Part shown: positions 56,939-64,000 of the stretch, piece after piece
How the letters are laid out: every line of letters starts with the position of its first letter
How positions within the stretch are numbered: position 1 is the first letter of the stretch
Assembly (NCBI RefSeq): GCF_050490315.1
Contig: NZ_JBNPEO010000001.1
Coordinates: 186,001 to 250,000, forward strand
Direction of reading: 5' to 3'
Length of the DNA stretch: 64,000 bases
Origin: JBNPEO01 sp050490315
GTDB taxonomy: Bacteria > Actinomycetota > Actinomycetes > Actinomycetales > Micrococcaceae
The notes under the pieces: model-generated
Seen by the model: only the letters and a program-made list of their open reading frames with translations
What the model was told of the DNA's origin: nothing
Databases searched by the model: none
Translations under genes and position numbers: made by a program

Positions 56939-58393
56939 GTGCCTCAAAGTACGTCATCAGACCTTCAAGACACCACGGCAACAGTGACCGATCCAACCCT
57001 CAGCGCCGAGGGTTACAGTAAGACACTCAGCCGCCGTCACGTCACCATGATCGCGATGGGCGGCGCTATCGGCGTCGGCCTCTTTATGGGTGCCGGTGGC
57101 CGATTGGCCTCCACCGGCCCCGCGCTGATTTTCTCCTACGCCATTGCTGGCGTTATTGCTTACCTGCTGATGCGGGCACTCGGTGAGCTCATTATGTACC
57201 GCCAAACCTCCGGTTCATTTGTCAGCTACGCCGGTGAGATGTTCGGCAATAAAGGCGCGTACCTCTCCGGTTGGATGTACTTCATCAACTGGGGAATGAC
57301 GGGCATCGCCGAGTTGATCGCGATTGGCCTGTACTTCCAATTCTTCTTCCCCAACGTGCCAGTAGCGGTGTCCGCGATTGCCGCACTTTTGCTGCTCGTT
57401 GCAGTGAACCTGTTTAGCGTCAAAGCTTTTGGCGAGTTCGAATTCTGGGCGTCCTGCCTGAAGGTCGGCGCCATCCTCATCTTCTTGGCCGTGGGTACCT
57501 TTATGGTGATCACCAACGCCCAGGTTGGCCCCGGCCACGCCTCAGTAGCAAACCTCTTTGCCGACGACGGCGGGATGTTCCCCAAGGGTGCGCTGGTGAT
57601 GGTTCTTGTCCTCAATGCCGTGATCTTTGCCTACAACGGGATTGAACTGGTGGGTATCACCGCCGGTGAAATGGAGGATCCCCATCGCGAAGTACCCCGC
57701 GCCATCCGCGCCGTAGTTTTGCGCATTGTGGTGTTCTACGTTGGATCAGTGCTGCTGTTGGCCATGCTTTTGCCCTCCGACCAGTACAAAGCTGGAACGT
57801 CACCGTTTGTGACTGTCTTTGGCCAGATGGGCCTGGGTTGGGTGGGCGACGTGATGAACATGATCGTTATCACCGCAGCGCTTTCCTCATGCAACTCCGG
57901 CCTGTACTCGATTGGCCGCGTATTCCGCACCATGGCCAACAATGGTCACGCCCCCAAGTGGCTCACCAAAATGTCCAAGAGGCACGTACCGTACGCGGCC
58001 ATTTTGGCGATCGCAGCGTTCTACCTCGTGGGTATTTTGCTGAACATTTGGTTGGGTGGTTCACACGCCTTTGACCTCGCGCTCAACACTGCGTCGATCG
58101 GTGTGATCTTCACGTGGGGTGCCATCTTCGCTAGCCAGATTGCCTTGCGCAAGCAGAAGGGTTTGGTGTCCTCCTTGCCCATGCCGGGCTCCCCGTGGAC
58201 CAGTTGGGTTGGGCTGTTTGCCCTCTTGGCGATCACCGTTCTGATTGGCTTCGACACCATGACGTCCAAGGACGGCGAAGTCTTCTACCTAGGTGCTTGG
58301 ACGCTGGCAACCATCCCGGTCTTCGCGCTGCTCTTGTGGTTGGGGTGGACCAAGATCAAAAACACCGCACCGAAGAACGAGCTCTTCAGCTAG
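56939..58393 (+). CDS. Amino acid permease, AAT/APC family
   Basis: Proton-coupled amino acid importer with 12 helices, 484 residues. I start at the GTG giving MPQSTSSDLQD (AAGGA 6 nt upstream). The helix 1 motif HVTMIAMGGAIGVGLFMGAG and helix 6 AYNGIELVGITAGE are typical of the AroP/ProY/GABA permease group. Substrate not determinable; D-serine/alanine, proline or GABA are all possible. A palindromic element follows the stop. Confidence 0.92.
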   Translation: MPQSTSSDLQDTTATVTDPTLSAEGYSKTLSRRHVTMIAMGGAIGVGLFMGAGGRLASTGPALIFSYAIAGVIAYLLMRALGELIMYRQTSGSFVSYAGEMFGNKGAYLSGWMYFINWGMTGIAELIAIGLYFQFFFPNVPVAVSAIAALLLLVAVNLFSVKAFGEFEFWASCLKVGAILIFLAVGTFMVITNAQVGPGHASVANLFADDGGMFPKGALVMVLVLNAVIFAYNGIELVGITAGEMEDPHREVPRAIRAVVLRIVVFYVGSVLLLAMLLPSDQYKAGTSPFVTVFGQMGLGWVGDVMNMIVITAALSSCNSGLYSIGRVFRTMANNGHAPKWLTKMSKRHVPYAAILAIAAFYLVGILLNIWLGGSHAFDLALNTASIGVIFTWGAIFASQIALRKQKGLVSSLPMPGSPWTSWVGLFALLAITVLIGFDTMTSKDGEVFYLGAWTLATIPVFALLLWLGWTKIKNTAPKNELFS

Positions 58394-58430
58394 CCCGTCT
58401 TCCGCCGCCGCCTCTTCGCGCCTCTCCTTC

Positions 58431-58492
58431 GCCGAGTGGGTAGATAACGTCGCTTTGGAGCAGGTCTAAGGGACGTTATCTACCCGTTCGGC
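58431..58492 (+). repeat. 62-bp palindromic element, copy 3
   Basis: Centre TGGAGCAGGTCT, nearly identical to copy 2 and in the same orientation, 38 nt after the permease stop. The right arm has CGTTCGGC where other copies have CACTCGGC or CATTCGGC. Confidence 0.92.
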
Positions 58493-58527
58493 AAGCTGGA
58501 GCGGGCGGGTCACACGCCTGAGGTGAG

Positions 58528-58578
58528 AAAGAACGACGGCGGGCCCCACCAAAAAGGTGGGGCCCGCCGTCGTTCTTT
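58528..58578 (-). terminator. Strong hairpin terminator after the CsbD gene
   Basis: A perfect 23-bp inverted repeat (core CGACGGCGGGCCCCACC) with an A5 loop, 17 nt beyond the CsbD stop on the minus strand; it ends in TTCTTTCTC. Confidence 0.85.
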
Positions 58579-58594
58579 GCTGAGTTAGAGGAGA

Positions 58595-58771
58595 TTAGTC
58601 CTTCTTGAACTCATCCTTGACACTCTCGCCGACTTTCTTAGCATCGGCAGCAACCTGGTCTTTGAGGCCTTCTGCCTTGAGATCGTCATTGTTGGTGACG
58701 TTTCCCGCAGCTTCCTTAGCCTTGCCAGCCAAGTGTTCAGCTTCGTTCTTGATCTTGTCTCCGATACCCAT
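58595..58771 (-). CDS. CsbD-family stress protein
   Basis: 58 residues starting MGIGDKIKNEAEHLAGKAKE; the longer frame adds 28 residues without family character. CsbD-like proteins are small, highly charged and helical, and rise under general stress in many bacteria. Lys and Asp/Glu dominate, and the sequence has internal similarity (AEHLAGKAKEAAG, AEGLKDQVAADAK). Confidence 0.9.
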   Translation of the reverse strand: MGIGDKIKNEAEHLAGKAKEAAGNVTNNDDLKAEGLKDQVAADAKKVGESVKDEFKKD

Positions 58772-58921
58772 GGATAAACCACTCTCTTCGATAGATTTTG
58801 ACCGGCCCGGTTGTGCAGTCAATTTCTTGTCCGCACGGGCCGGTTCACCAAGCATTTTCAGCCTAACACCGCGGTAGGGGGCGGTTTCAAGTCGCCCTAA
58901 AGGGGCCGGTAGGCTTCAGGA

Positions 58922-59590
58922 ATGACAACTCGCCGCGCCAAGATCGCCGCACCGCAGCTGCCCGCCGTCGTCCTTCCGGAACTCGAGCCAGTGCCCTCGG
59001 ACGGGGCATTTGTTGGCCGGGCAGAACGTCACGAAGCGTTGCTTTTTGACCGCACAACATTTGAAGGGCGGGACCTTGGCGGCTCGGATTTTATCGAGTG
59101 CCAATTCAGTGGGGTGAACCTCAATGAAGCCCAGCTGCGCGGCGCGACCTTCCGGGAGAGTGTCCTGGCCGAGCCGTTCGCACCGGTGCTGATGGCCGCA
59201 CGGTCCACGTGGCAAGACGTGCAAATTTCTAACCCGCGCTGGGGGTCCGCTGAACTTTATGAGGGCGGCTGGCGGTCAGTAACGGTTGACGGCGGCAAGC
59301 TGGACTATGTGAATTTGCGCGGCTCCTCACTGATGGACGTCCAGTTCAAAAACTGCATTATTGGTGAGTTGGACCTGGCGCAGTGCAAAGCCCAGCGGAT
59401 TTCTTTTAGTGACTGCAGCATCGGCACGCTAGACGTTTCTGGGGCGAAGTTGAAGGACGTTGATCTGCGCACCACTGAATTCAGTCAGCTCAACGGTTTG
59501 GGCAGCCTCGAAGGCTTGGTGATCGACGAATACCAGCTCTCACTCTTGGCGCCGTTGCTTGCAGCGCACCTGGGCATCAGTGTTAGGTGA
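58922..59590 (+). CDS. Pentapeptide-repeat protein
   Basis: 222 residues. From residue 45 on, repeated A(D/N)LXX-like units (TTFEGRDLGGSDFIECQFSG, VNLNEAQLRGATF, VNLRGSSLMDVQFKNC, LDVSGAKLKDVDLRTTEF) predict a right-handed quadrilateral beta-helix. Some members protect gyrase from quinolones; without the loop features of MfpA I would not assign that role. It sits between two palindromic elements. Confidence 0.88.
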   Translation: MTTRRAKIAAPQLPAVVLPELEPVPSDGAFVGRAERHEALLFDRTTFEGRDLGGSDFIECQFSGVNLNEAQLRGATFRESVLAEPFAPVLMAARSTWQDVQISNPRWGSAELYEGGWRSVTVDGGKLDYVNLRGSSLMDVQFKNCIIGELDLAQCKAQRISFSDCSIGTLDVSGAKLKDVDLRTTEFSQLNGLGSLEGLVIDEYQLSLLAPLLAAHLGISVR

Positions 59591-59607
59591 CTCCCCGCGC
59601 ACCTTTC

Positions 59608-59669
59608 GCCGAGTGGGTAGATAACGTCCCTTTGAGCCAGGGCTAAGGGACGTTATCTACCCACTCGGC
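59608..59669 (+). repeat. 62-bp palindromic element, copy 4
   Basis: Arms are perfectly complementary over 25 nt; centre TGAGCCAGGGCT. Lies 18 nt after the pentapeptide-repeat gene stop and upstream of the thiolase promoter. Confidence 0.93.
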
Positions 59670-59695
59670 GAGTATTCAAGCGGGACAGGGGCGTG

Positions 59696-59721
59696 TAAGA
59701 TTTAGTGAACGAGCGGTCGGT
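59696..59721 (+). promoter_or_regulatory. Putative promoter -10 with TetR-type operator for the thiolase operon
   Basis: TAAGAT at 59696-59701 is a plausible -10, and AACGAGCGGTCGGT at 59708-59721 matches 12 of 14 positions of a PaaR-like palindrome (ACCGACCGNTCGGT, from memory). The site would overlap the transcription start. No regulator gene is adjacent. Confidence 0.35.
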
Positions 59722-59817
59722 AATTCACGGATGCTTGAGACTTTCACGTGAGTTTTACTGAGCACCACACCCGGAACTGCACGCTCCGGGGCACAAACTG
59801 AGGACTGAGGGCGTTCC

Positions 59818-61035
59818 ATGGTTGAAGCTTTTCTGGTTGGCGGCGCACGCACCCCGGTAGGCAGATACGGGGGTGCACTGTCCGCCGTCCGCCCCGACGA
59901 TCTGGCTGCACTTGTGGTCAAAGAAGCAGTAGCGCGGGCAGGTATAGACCCGGACTCCATCGACGAAGTCATCCTGGGCAACGCCAATGGCGCAGGGGAA
60001 GAAAACCGCAACGTGGCACGTATGGCCACCATCTTGGCCGGGCTTCCCCTCCACATCCCCGGCATCACCGTGAACCGGCTCTGCGCTTCCGGCATGAGCG
60101 CCATCATCATGGCCAGCCACATGATCAAATCCGGTGCCGCAGACATGGTGGTGGCCGGTGGTGTCGAGTCCATGAGCCGCGCCCCCTGGGTCCAGGAAAA
60201 ACCCTCCAAGGCCTTCGCTAAGCCCGGCGAAATTTTTGACACCTCGATCGGCTGGCGTTTTATCAATCCCCTCTTCCAAAAAGGTGAACTGAGCCGAGGC
60301 GGGAAGATGACCTTCTCCATGTCAGAGACAGCCGAGGAAGTTGCCCGATTGGATGGTATTAGCCGCGAAGATGCTGACGCGTTCGCTGTGGAATCTCACC
60401 GCCGGGCTATCGCCACCATCGCCGCCGGGCACTTTAGCCAAGAGATCGTCCCCGTTACCGTGCCGGGCCGTAAAGGCAACACGGTGGTGGATACTGACGA
60501 AGGTCCACGCGAAGGAACCAGTGTGGAAGTTCTTGCTGGGCTTCGCCCTGTGGTCTCCGGCGGATCGGTGGTCACCGCTGGAAACGCCTCATCCCTGAAC
60601 GATGGAGCCTCGGCAGTGATTGTGGCCTCCGAGGCTGCGCTCAAACGCTTTGGGCTCATCCCCCGGGCGCGGATTGTGGACGGCGGGGCGGCCGGTTGTG
60701 AACCAGAAATTATGGGCATTGGCCCGGTACCGGCCACGCAGAAAATCTTGGCACGCGCGGGCCGTACGGTAGGCGAGCTGGGCGCCGTCGAACTTAACGA
60801 GGCTTTTGCCAGCCAATCCCTCGCCTGTATCCGCCGGCTGGGTTTGGACCCAGAAATTGTTAATAACGACGGCGGTGCTATCGCTTTGGGCCATCCGCTC
60901 GGTTCCAGCGGGTCAAGGATCGCGATCACGCTGATGGGCCGGATGGAGCGCGAGCTTGCGCCGGGCGCTTTGGGCTTGGCCACGATGTGTATTGGTGTGG
61001 GTCAAGGTAGTGCCCTGTTGTTGGAGCGTGTGTAA
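59818..61035 (+). CDS. Thiolase (acetyl-CoA acyltransferase)
   Basis: Degradative thiolase cleaving 3-oxoacyl-CoA. 405 residues: the nucleophilic cysteine in NRLCASGMSAIIMAS, GHPLGSSGSRI with the histidine, and the acid/base cysteine in ATMCIGVGQG, with NEAFASQSLA between. First gene of a three-enzyme operon. Together with the other two it could serve short-chain or phenylacetate (PaaJ-like) beta-oxidation; the exact substrate is inferred. Confidence 0.93.
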   Translation: MVEAFLVGGARTPVGRYGGALSAVRPDDLAALVVKEAVARAGIDPDSIDEVILGNANGAGEENRNVARMATILAGLPLHIPGITVNRLCASGMSAIIMASHMIKSGAADMVVAGGVESMSRAPWVQEKPSKAFAKPGEIFDTSIGWRFINPLFQKGELSRGGKMTFSMSETAEEVARLDGISREDADAFAVESHRRAIATIAAGHFSQEIVPVTVPGRKGNTVVDTDEGPREGTSVEVLAGLRPVVSGGSVVTAGNASSLNDGASAVIVASEAALKRFGLIPRARIVDGGAAGCEPEIMGIGPVPATQKILARAGRTVGELGAVELNEAFASQSLACIRRLGLDPEIVNNDGGAIALGHPLGSSGSRIAITLMGRMERELAPGALGLATMCIGVGQGSALLLERV

Positions 61036-61808
61036 TGGACTTTGATTTTCAGACGCTGCGGGTAGAGGCAGGGGATACTGCGTTGACGGTGTCCCTCAAC
61101 CGGCCCGAGGTGCGCAACGCAATCAATCAGCAGATGGTGGATGAGCTTCACCAGATCTGTGCCGAATTGGAGCGCAACCCAAAAATCCTGATTCTCACCG
61201 GCTCAGAGAAAATTTTTGCCTCCGGTGCTGACATTAGCCAGTTGCGTGAACGCCGACGGGATGAGGCACTTCAAGGTATCAACTCGGCGCTTTTTACTCG
61301 TATTGCGCGCCTGCCTATGCCGGTGATTGCAGCAATGTCCGGGTACGCGATGGGCGGTGGTGCAGAACTGGGGTACGCAGCTGACTTCCGGCTGGGGTCC
61401 ACCACCCTGAAAATCGGCAACCCGGAAACGGCGCTGGGCATTGTGGCAGGTGCAGGTGCTACGTGGCGTCTTAAGGAACTTGTGGGCGAACCGCTCGCCA
61501 AGGAGATCCTGCTGGCTGGCCGAGTGCTGGACGCTCAAGAGGCCCTCGCCGTCAGGCTGGTCACCGAGGTGCATCCGCCGGAGGAATTGCTGAACGCCGC
61601 ATATGCCCTTGCGGACCGAATTGCACGCCAAGACTCCTTGGCCGTGCGGATCACCAAGTCCGTTTTTCACGCTCCGGCTGAGGCTCATCCGGTGATTGAC
61701 CAGTTGGCGCAAGGGATCTTGTTTGATTCCCCGGCGAAGTTTGAGCGGATGGACGCGTTTCTCAACAAGTCCACAACGCGCGGCACCGGCAGCAAGAAAG
61801 GCGAATAA
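61035..61808 (+). CDS. Enoyl-CoA hydratase/isomerase
   Basis: Crotonase-fold hydratase, 257 residues. The oxyanion-hole regions are KIFASGADISQL and AAMSGYAMGGGAELGYAAD, and the catalytic region is NPETALGIVAGAGATWRL, where the first Glu fits. Its ATG overlaps the thiolase TAA, giving tight coupling. Hydrates trans-2-enoyl-CoA in the module. Confidence 0.92.
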   Translation: MDFDFQTLRVEAGDTALTVSLNRPEVRNAINQQMVDELHQICAELERNPKILILTGSEKIFASGADISQLRERRRDEALQGINSALFTRIARLPMPVIAAMSGYAMGGGAELGYAADFRLGSTTLKIGNPETALGIVAGAGATWRLKELVGEPLAKEILLAGRVLDAQEALAVRLVTEVHPPEELLNAAYALADRIARQDSLAVRITKSVFHAPAEAHPVIDQLAQGILFDSPAKFERMDAFLNKSTTRGTGSKKGE

Positions 61809-62663
61809 GTGAGTCAGGTTCCAGAGAACGTTGGTGTCCTCGGTGGTGGGCGGATGGGGGCTGGGATTGCGCACGCCTTCCTGGTTTCCGGCGCCATAGT
61901 TACGGTGATAGAGCGCGACGACGACGCTGTGGCAGCTGCCACCACTCGAGTTACCGAGGCGGTTGCCAAAAGTATTGAACGCGGCAAGGTTTCGGAGTCC
62001 TTTGAGGGCATCACCGCGCGGCTGAGCGTTTCCACGAACTTTGCGGCCTTGGCATCCTGTGACTTAGTGGTGGAGGCCGTTCCTGAGGATTGGGAGCTAA
62101 AGGTTGAAGCCCTGCGCAAGGTGGAGGAACAACTCGGTCCGGAAGCCATCTTGGCATCAAATACTTCTTCTTTGTCTATCAACGGTTTGGCCGCGGAATT
62201 GCAACGGCCAGAGCAGTTTGTGGGCCTGCACTTCTTCAACCCGGTTCCGGCATCCACACTCGTGGAGATTGTTCTAGGCGCCCGGACATCGGCGGCGTTG
62301 CAGGAGGCAGCCCGCGGCTGGGTGCAAGCGCTGGGCAAAACTCCTGTGGTGGTCAACGATGCACCCGGTTTTGCCTCATCGCGCTTGGGTGTGGCCATTG
62401 CTCTTGAAGCCATGCGGATGGTGGAGGCAGGGGTTGCCTCGGCCGAGGACATCGATCAGGCCATGGTGCTCGGTTATAAACACCCCATGGGCCCATTGCG
62501 GACCACTGACATTGTTGGACTAGACGTTCGGCTAGGCATTGCGCAGTACTTGCACTCCACCCTGGGCGAGAGGTTCGCGCCGCCACAGATCTTGGTGGAC
62601 AAGGTCAAAGCCGGCGAACTGGGCAGGAAGACGGGCAAGGGCTTCTTTGACTGGACTGACTAG
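61809..62663 (+). CDS. 3-hydroxyacyl-CoA dehydrogenase
   Basis: NAD-dependent oxidation of 3-hydroxyacyl-CoA, 284 residues. The dinucleotide motif is VGVLGGGRMGAGIAHAFLVS, then VEAVPEDWELKVE; catalytic residues lie in SNTSSLSI (Ser), VGLHFFNPVPAS (His-Asn) and the C-terminal YKHPMGPLRTTDIVGLDVRL. GTG start directly after the hydratase stop. Completes the hydratase/dehydrogenase/thiolase set. Confidence 0.94.
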   Translation: MSQVPENVGVLGGGRMGAGIAHAFLVSGAIVTVIERDDDAVAAATTRVTEAVAKSIERGKVSESFEGITARLSVSTNFAALASCDLVVEAVPEDWELKVEALRKVEEQLGPEAILASNTSSLSINGLAAELQRPEQFVGLHFFNPVPASTLVEIVLGARTSAALQEAARGWVQALGKTPVVVNDAPGFASSRLGVAIALEAMRMVEAGVASAEDIDQAMVLGYKHPMGPLRTTDIVGLDVRLGIAQYLHSTLGERFAPPQILVDKVKAGELGRKTGKGFFDWTD

Positions 62664-62696
62664 GTTGTAGGCCCCCGCCTCCGGCAAGATTGACCC

Positions 62697-63317
62697 ATGG
62701 CCCCGAACAACCCCACAGCCCTGATCCAACCCGTCACCCTGACCGGGAAATTTGTCACCTTGGAACCGCTCTTGCCCGAGCATCACGATTCCTTGGTGCA
62801 GGCGGTGCGGGACGGGGAACTGTGGAAACTCTGGTACACCTCAGTCCCCACTCCCGAAGGCATGGCTGCGGAGATTGAGCGCCGGCTCAGTCTGCAAGAA
62901 AAGGGCACCATGCTGCCTTTTGTCACCAAGCTGAACGCCACCGGCAAACTCATCGGTATGACCACCTACATGAACATAGATGCCGCCTTGCCGCGGGTGG
63001 AGATTGGCTCAACGTGGAACGCAGCCTCAGCTCACGGGACGGGGACTAACCCGGACTCGAAGTACCTGCTGCTGAGGCACGCCTTTGAAACTCTGGGGTG
63101 CCCCGCTGTCGAATTCCGGACGCACTGGCTCAACGAGCAGTCCCGGACGGCGATTGCCCGGCTCGGGGCCAAACAGGACGGCGTGCTGCGCTCGCACACA
63201 CGCAGTGCCGACGGCGCTTTGCGGGACACCGTGGTTTTCTCGATCCTTGAGCATGAGTGGCCGGCCGTAAAAATGGGTCTCGAGTATCGGCTGGCGAAAC
63301 AACGGGTGACATACTAA
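62697..63317 (+). CDS. GNAT-family N-acetyltransferase, RimJ/RimL-like
   Basis: 206 residues: LTGKFVTLEPLLPEHHDSLV at the start, substrate strand VTKLNATGKLIGMTTYMNID, then EIGSTWNAASAHGTGTNPDS and the acetyl-CoA helix KYLLLRHAFETLGC. Family members acetylate ribosomal proteins, but the acceptor here is unknown. It starts 34 nt after the dehydrogenase and may be read through from that operon. Confidence 0.87.
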   Translation: MAPNNPTALIQPVTLTGKFVTLEPLLPEHHDSLVQAVRDGELWKLWYTSVPTPEGMAAEIERRLSLQEKGTMLPFVTKLNATGKLIGMTTYMNIDAALPRVEIGSTWNAASAHGTGTNPDSKYLLLRHAFETLGCPAVEFRTHWLNEQSRTAIARLGAKQDGVLRSHTRSADGALRDTVVFSILEHEWPAVKMGLEYRLAKQRVTY

Positions 63318-63362
63318 GCCTGAGCTGTTTGTGATCCACTGAACTCTGCCCTTGGGGGAACC

Positions 63363-64000
63363 ATGCTTGACGTTGGCCAGCGCAACCCTTGGCGGGTGAA
63401 GTCGGCAACGCTGCTGGCCACCGTTGCAGTGTTCGGATCGCTCACGTTGGCGCCAGCTGCTAGCGCCCAAACGCCCAGCCCTGAGATCGCTAGTCCTGAG
63501 GTCGCCAACACTGCGCCCTCCCCAAGTGCCACTGCCCTTACTCCCACTACGGTTATTCCCACTACCGGTACTCCGACTACCGGTACGACGGCGGAACTGG
63601 CCCAGGCGCTCGCCAAAAACTTGGGGTTGACCCTCGAGGAGTTCACGGCCGCCGGTGAGCTTGGCAAACGTGCCGCTGATTTGCGGGACACCTTCGCTAA
63701 ACTTCCCGGCTTTGAAGGCATCGCGCTCCGCGCGATAAAAACGGGTGCCAACCAGACCAGCAGCGGCGCAATTAACGGCGGCGACCAAGAGATTGTGGTG
63801 ACCGGTTCCGGCGCGGAGCTGCAAGCCGCCGTCGTCCGTGCAAATGCCGCTGACCCGTCAGTGCTGGTTGTCCTTGAACCCGGCACGGCCACCGCAGCGG
63901 CACCAAAAACTACAACCCCCACCAATGCAGTGACGGACGTGCCCGTCACTGCGGCCACCGACGTTGATTCGCTCTTCGCCGCCTACGTCCGCGAAGTTGG
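63363..64000 (+). CDS. Secreted protein, probable S1-type serine protease precursor (3' end missing)
   Basis: The first 212 residues are present. A signal peptide is clear (basic NPWRVKSATLL, hydrophobic core, cleavage site APAASA-QT), followed by a Ser/Thr/Pro linker (TPTTVIPTTGTPTTGTT) and a domain with LAQALAKNLGLTLEEFTAAG and AADLRDTFAKLPGFEGIALR that resembles the prodomains of alpha-lytic/streptogrisin proteases. The catalytic domain would lie beyond the window, so the protease call is inference. RBS GGGGGA lies 4 nt before the ATG. Confidence 0.7.
   Translation, partial: MLDVGQRNPWRVKSATLLATVAVFGSLTLAPAASAQTPSPEIASPEVANTAPSPSATALTPTTVIPTTGTPTTGTTAELAQALAKNLGLTLEEFTAAGELGKRAADLRDTFAKLPGFEGIALRAIKTGANQTSSGAINGGDQEIVVTGSGAELQAAVVRANAADPSVLVVLEPGTATAAAPKTTTPTNAVTDVPVTAATDVDSLFAAYVREV

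Overview
The window reads as a chromosomal segment of a high-G+C Gram-positive actinobacterium, most likely a member of the Micrococcaceae (Arthrobacter-like). The reasons are the actinobacterial order of the Tad pilus genes next to an MrfA-type helicase, the Rex / glutaredoxin / HAD-IB / bS22-like / excisionase-type HTH block, system II cytochrome c maturation, menaquinone genes next to a DUF4229 gene, frequent GTG starts, and an AbiEi/DUF559 protein. The genus is inference. No rRNA, tRNA, CRISPR array, prophage or transposase was recognised; this is ordinary, densely coded core chromosome with a few accessory islands.

Layout. 1-4249 (minus): carbohydrate-uptake operon (binding lipoprotein, two permeases, 5'-cut GH42 beta-galactosidase). 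4416-6389: acetyl-CoA synthetase. 6637-9422: membrane protein, endonuclease III, CoA-type Nudix hydrolase. 9441-11423: PolA-like polymerase. 11474-16956: Tad/Flp pilus operon (Ssd/CpaE, TadA, TadB, TadC, DUF4244, two TadE/G-like proteins), convergent with the helicase at 17044-19386. 19445-28440: GNAT, TrhO, lipoprotein, methyltransferase, ArsR-type regulator, topoisomerase I, SseB-like protein, Ppx/GppA. 28625-30965: AbiEi/DUF559 gene between two palindromic elements, then a tandem structured element and proC. 30962-34464: K+ uptake KtrA/KtrB and AcuC. 34587-38344: ArsR regulator, lldD/lldR divergent pair, acetylxylan esterase. 38441-42371: aromatic leader peptide and DAHP synthase, HTH protein, bS22-like protein, HAD-IB, glutaredoxin-like protein, Rex. 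42462-49384: Gln/Pro-rich membrane protein, YceI, histidine phosphatase, cytochrome c maturation operon. 49440-52359: formylglycine-generating enzyme, GH20 hexosaminidase, PLDc_N protein. 52459-56728: DUF4229, MenA, MenE, MenB, CPBP protease. 56939-63317: amino acid permease, CsbD, pentapeptide protein, thiolase / enoyl-CoA hydratase / hydroxyacyl-CoA dehydrogenase operon, GNAT. 63363-end: 3'-cut secreted protein, probably an S1-type protease.

Cooperating groups. The first four genes import and hydrolyse a galactoside. TlpA/CcdA/ResB/CcsA mature c-type cytochromes, the Men enzymes supply the quinone pool and LldD feeds electrons from lactate into it, with Rex as a likely redox sensor. The thiolase trio makes a beta-oxidation module resembling the lower phenylacetate pathway. 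The Tad genes build a pilus-like secretion machine.

The most interesting non-coding signals are: (i) an apparently leaderless Trp/Tyr/Phe-rich leader peptide with alternative hairpins upstream of the DAHP synthase; (ii) a tandem pair of three-hairpin elements upstream of proC whose stems differ in sequence but stay paired; (iii) four copies of an exactly 62-bp palindromic element, two of them bracketing the DUF559 gene in inverted orientation; (iv) operator palindromes at lldD/lldR and yceI; and (v) a sulfatase-like CxPxR motif in the N-terminus of the formylglycine-generating enzyme.
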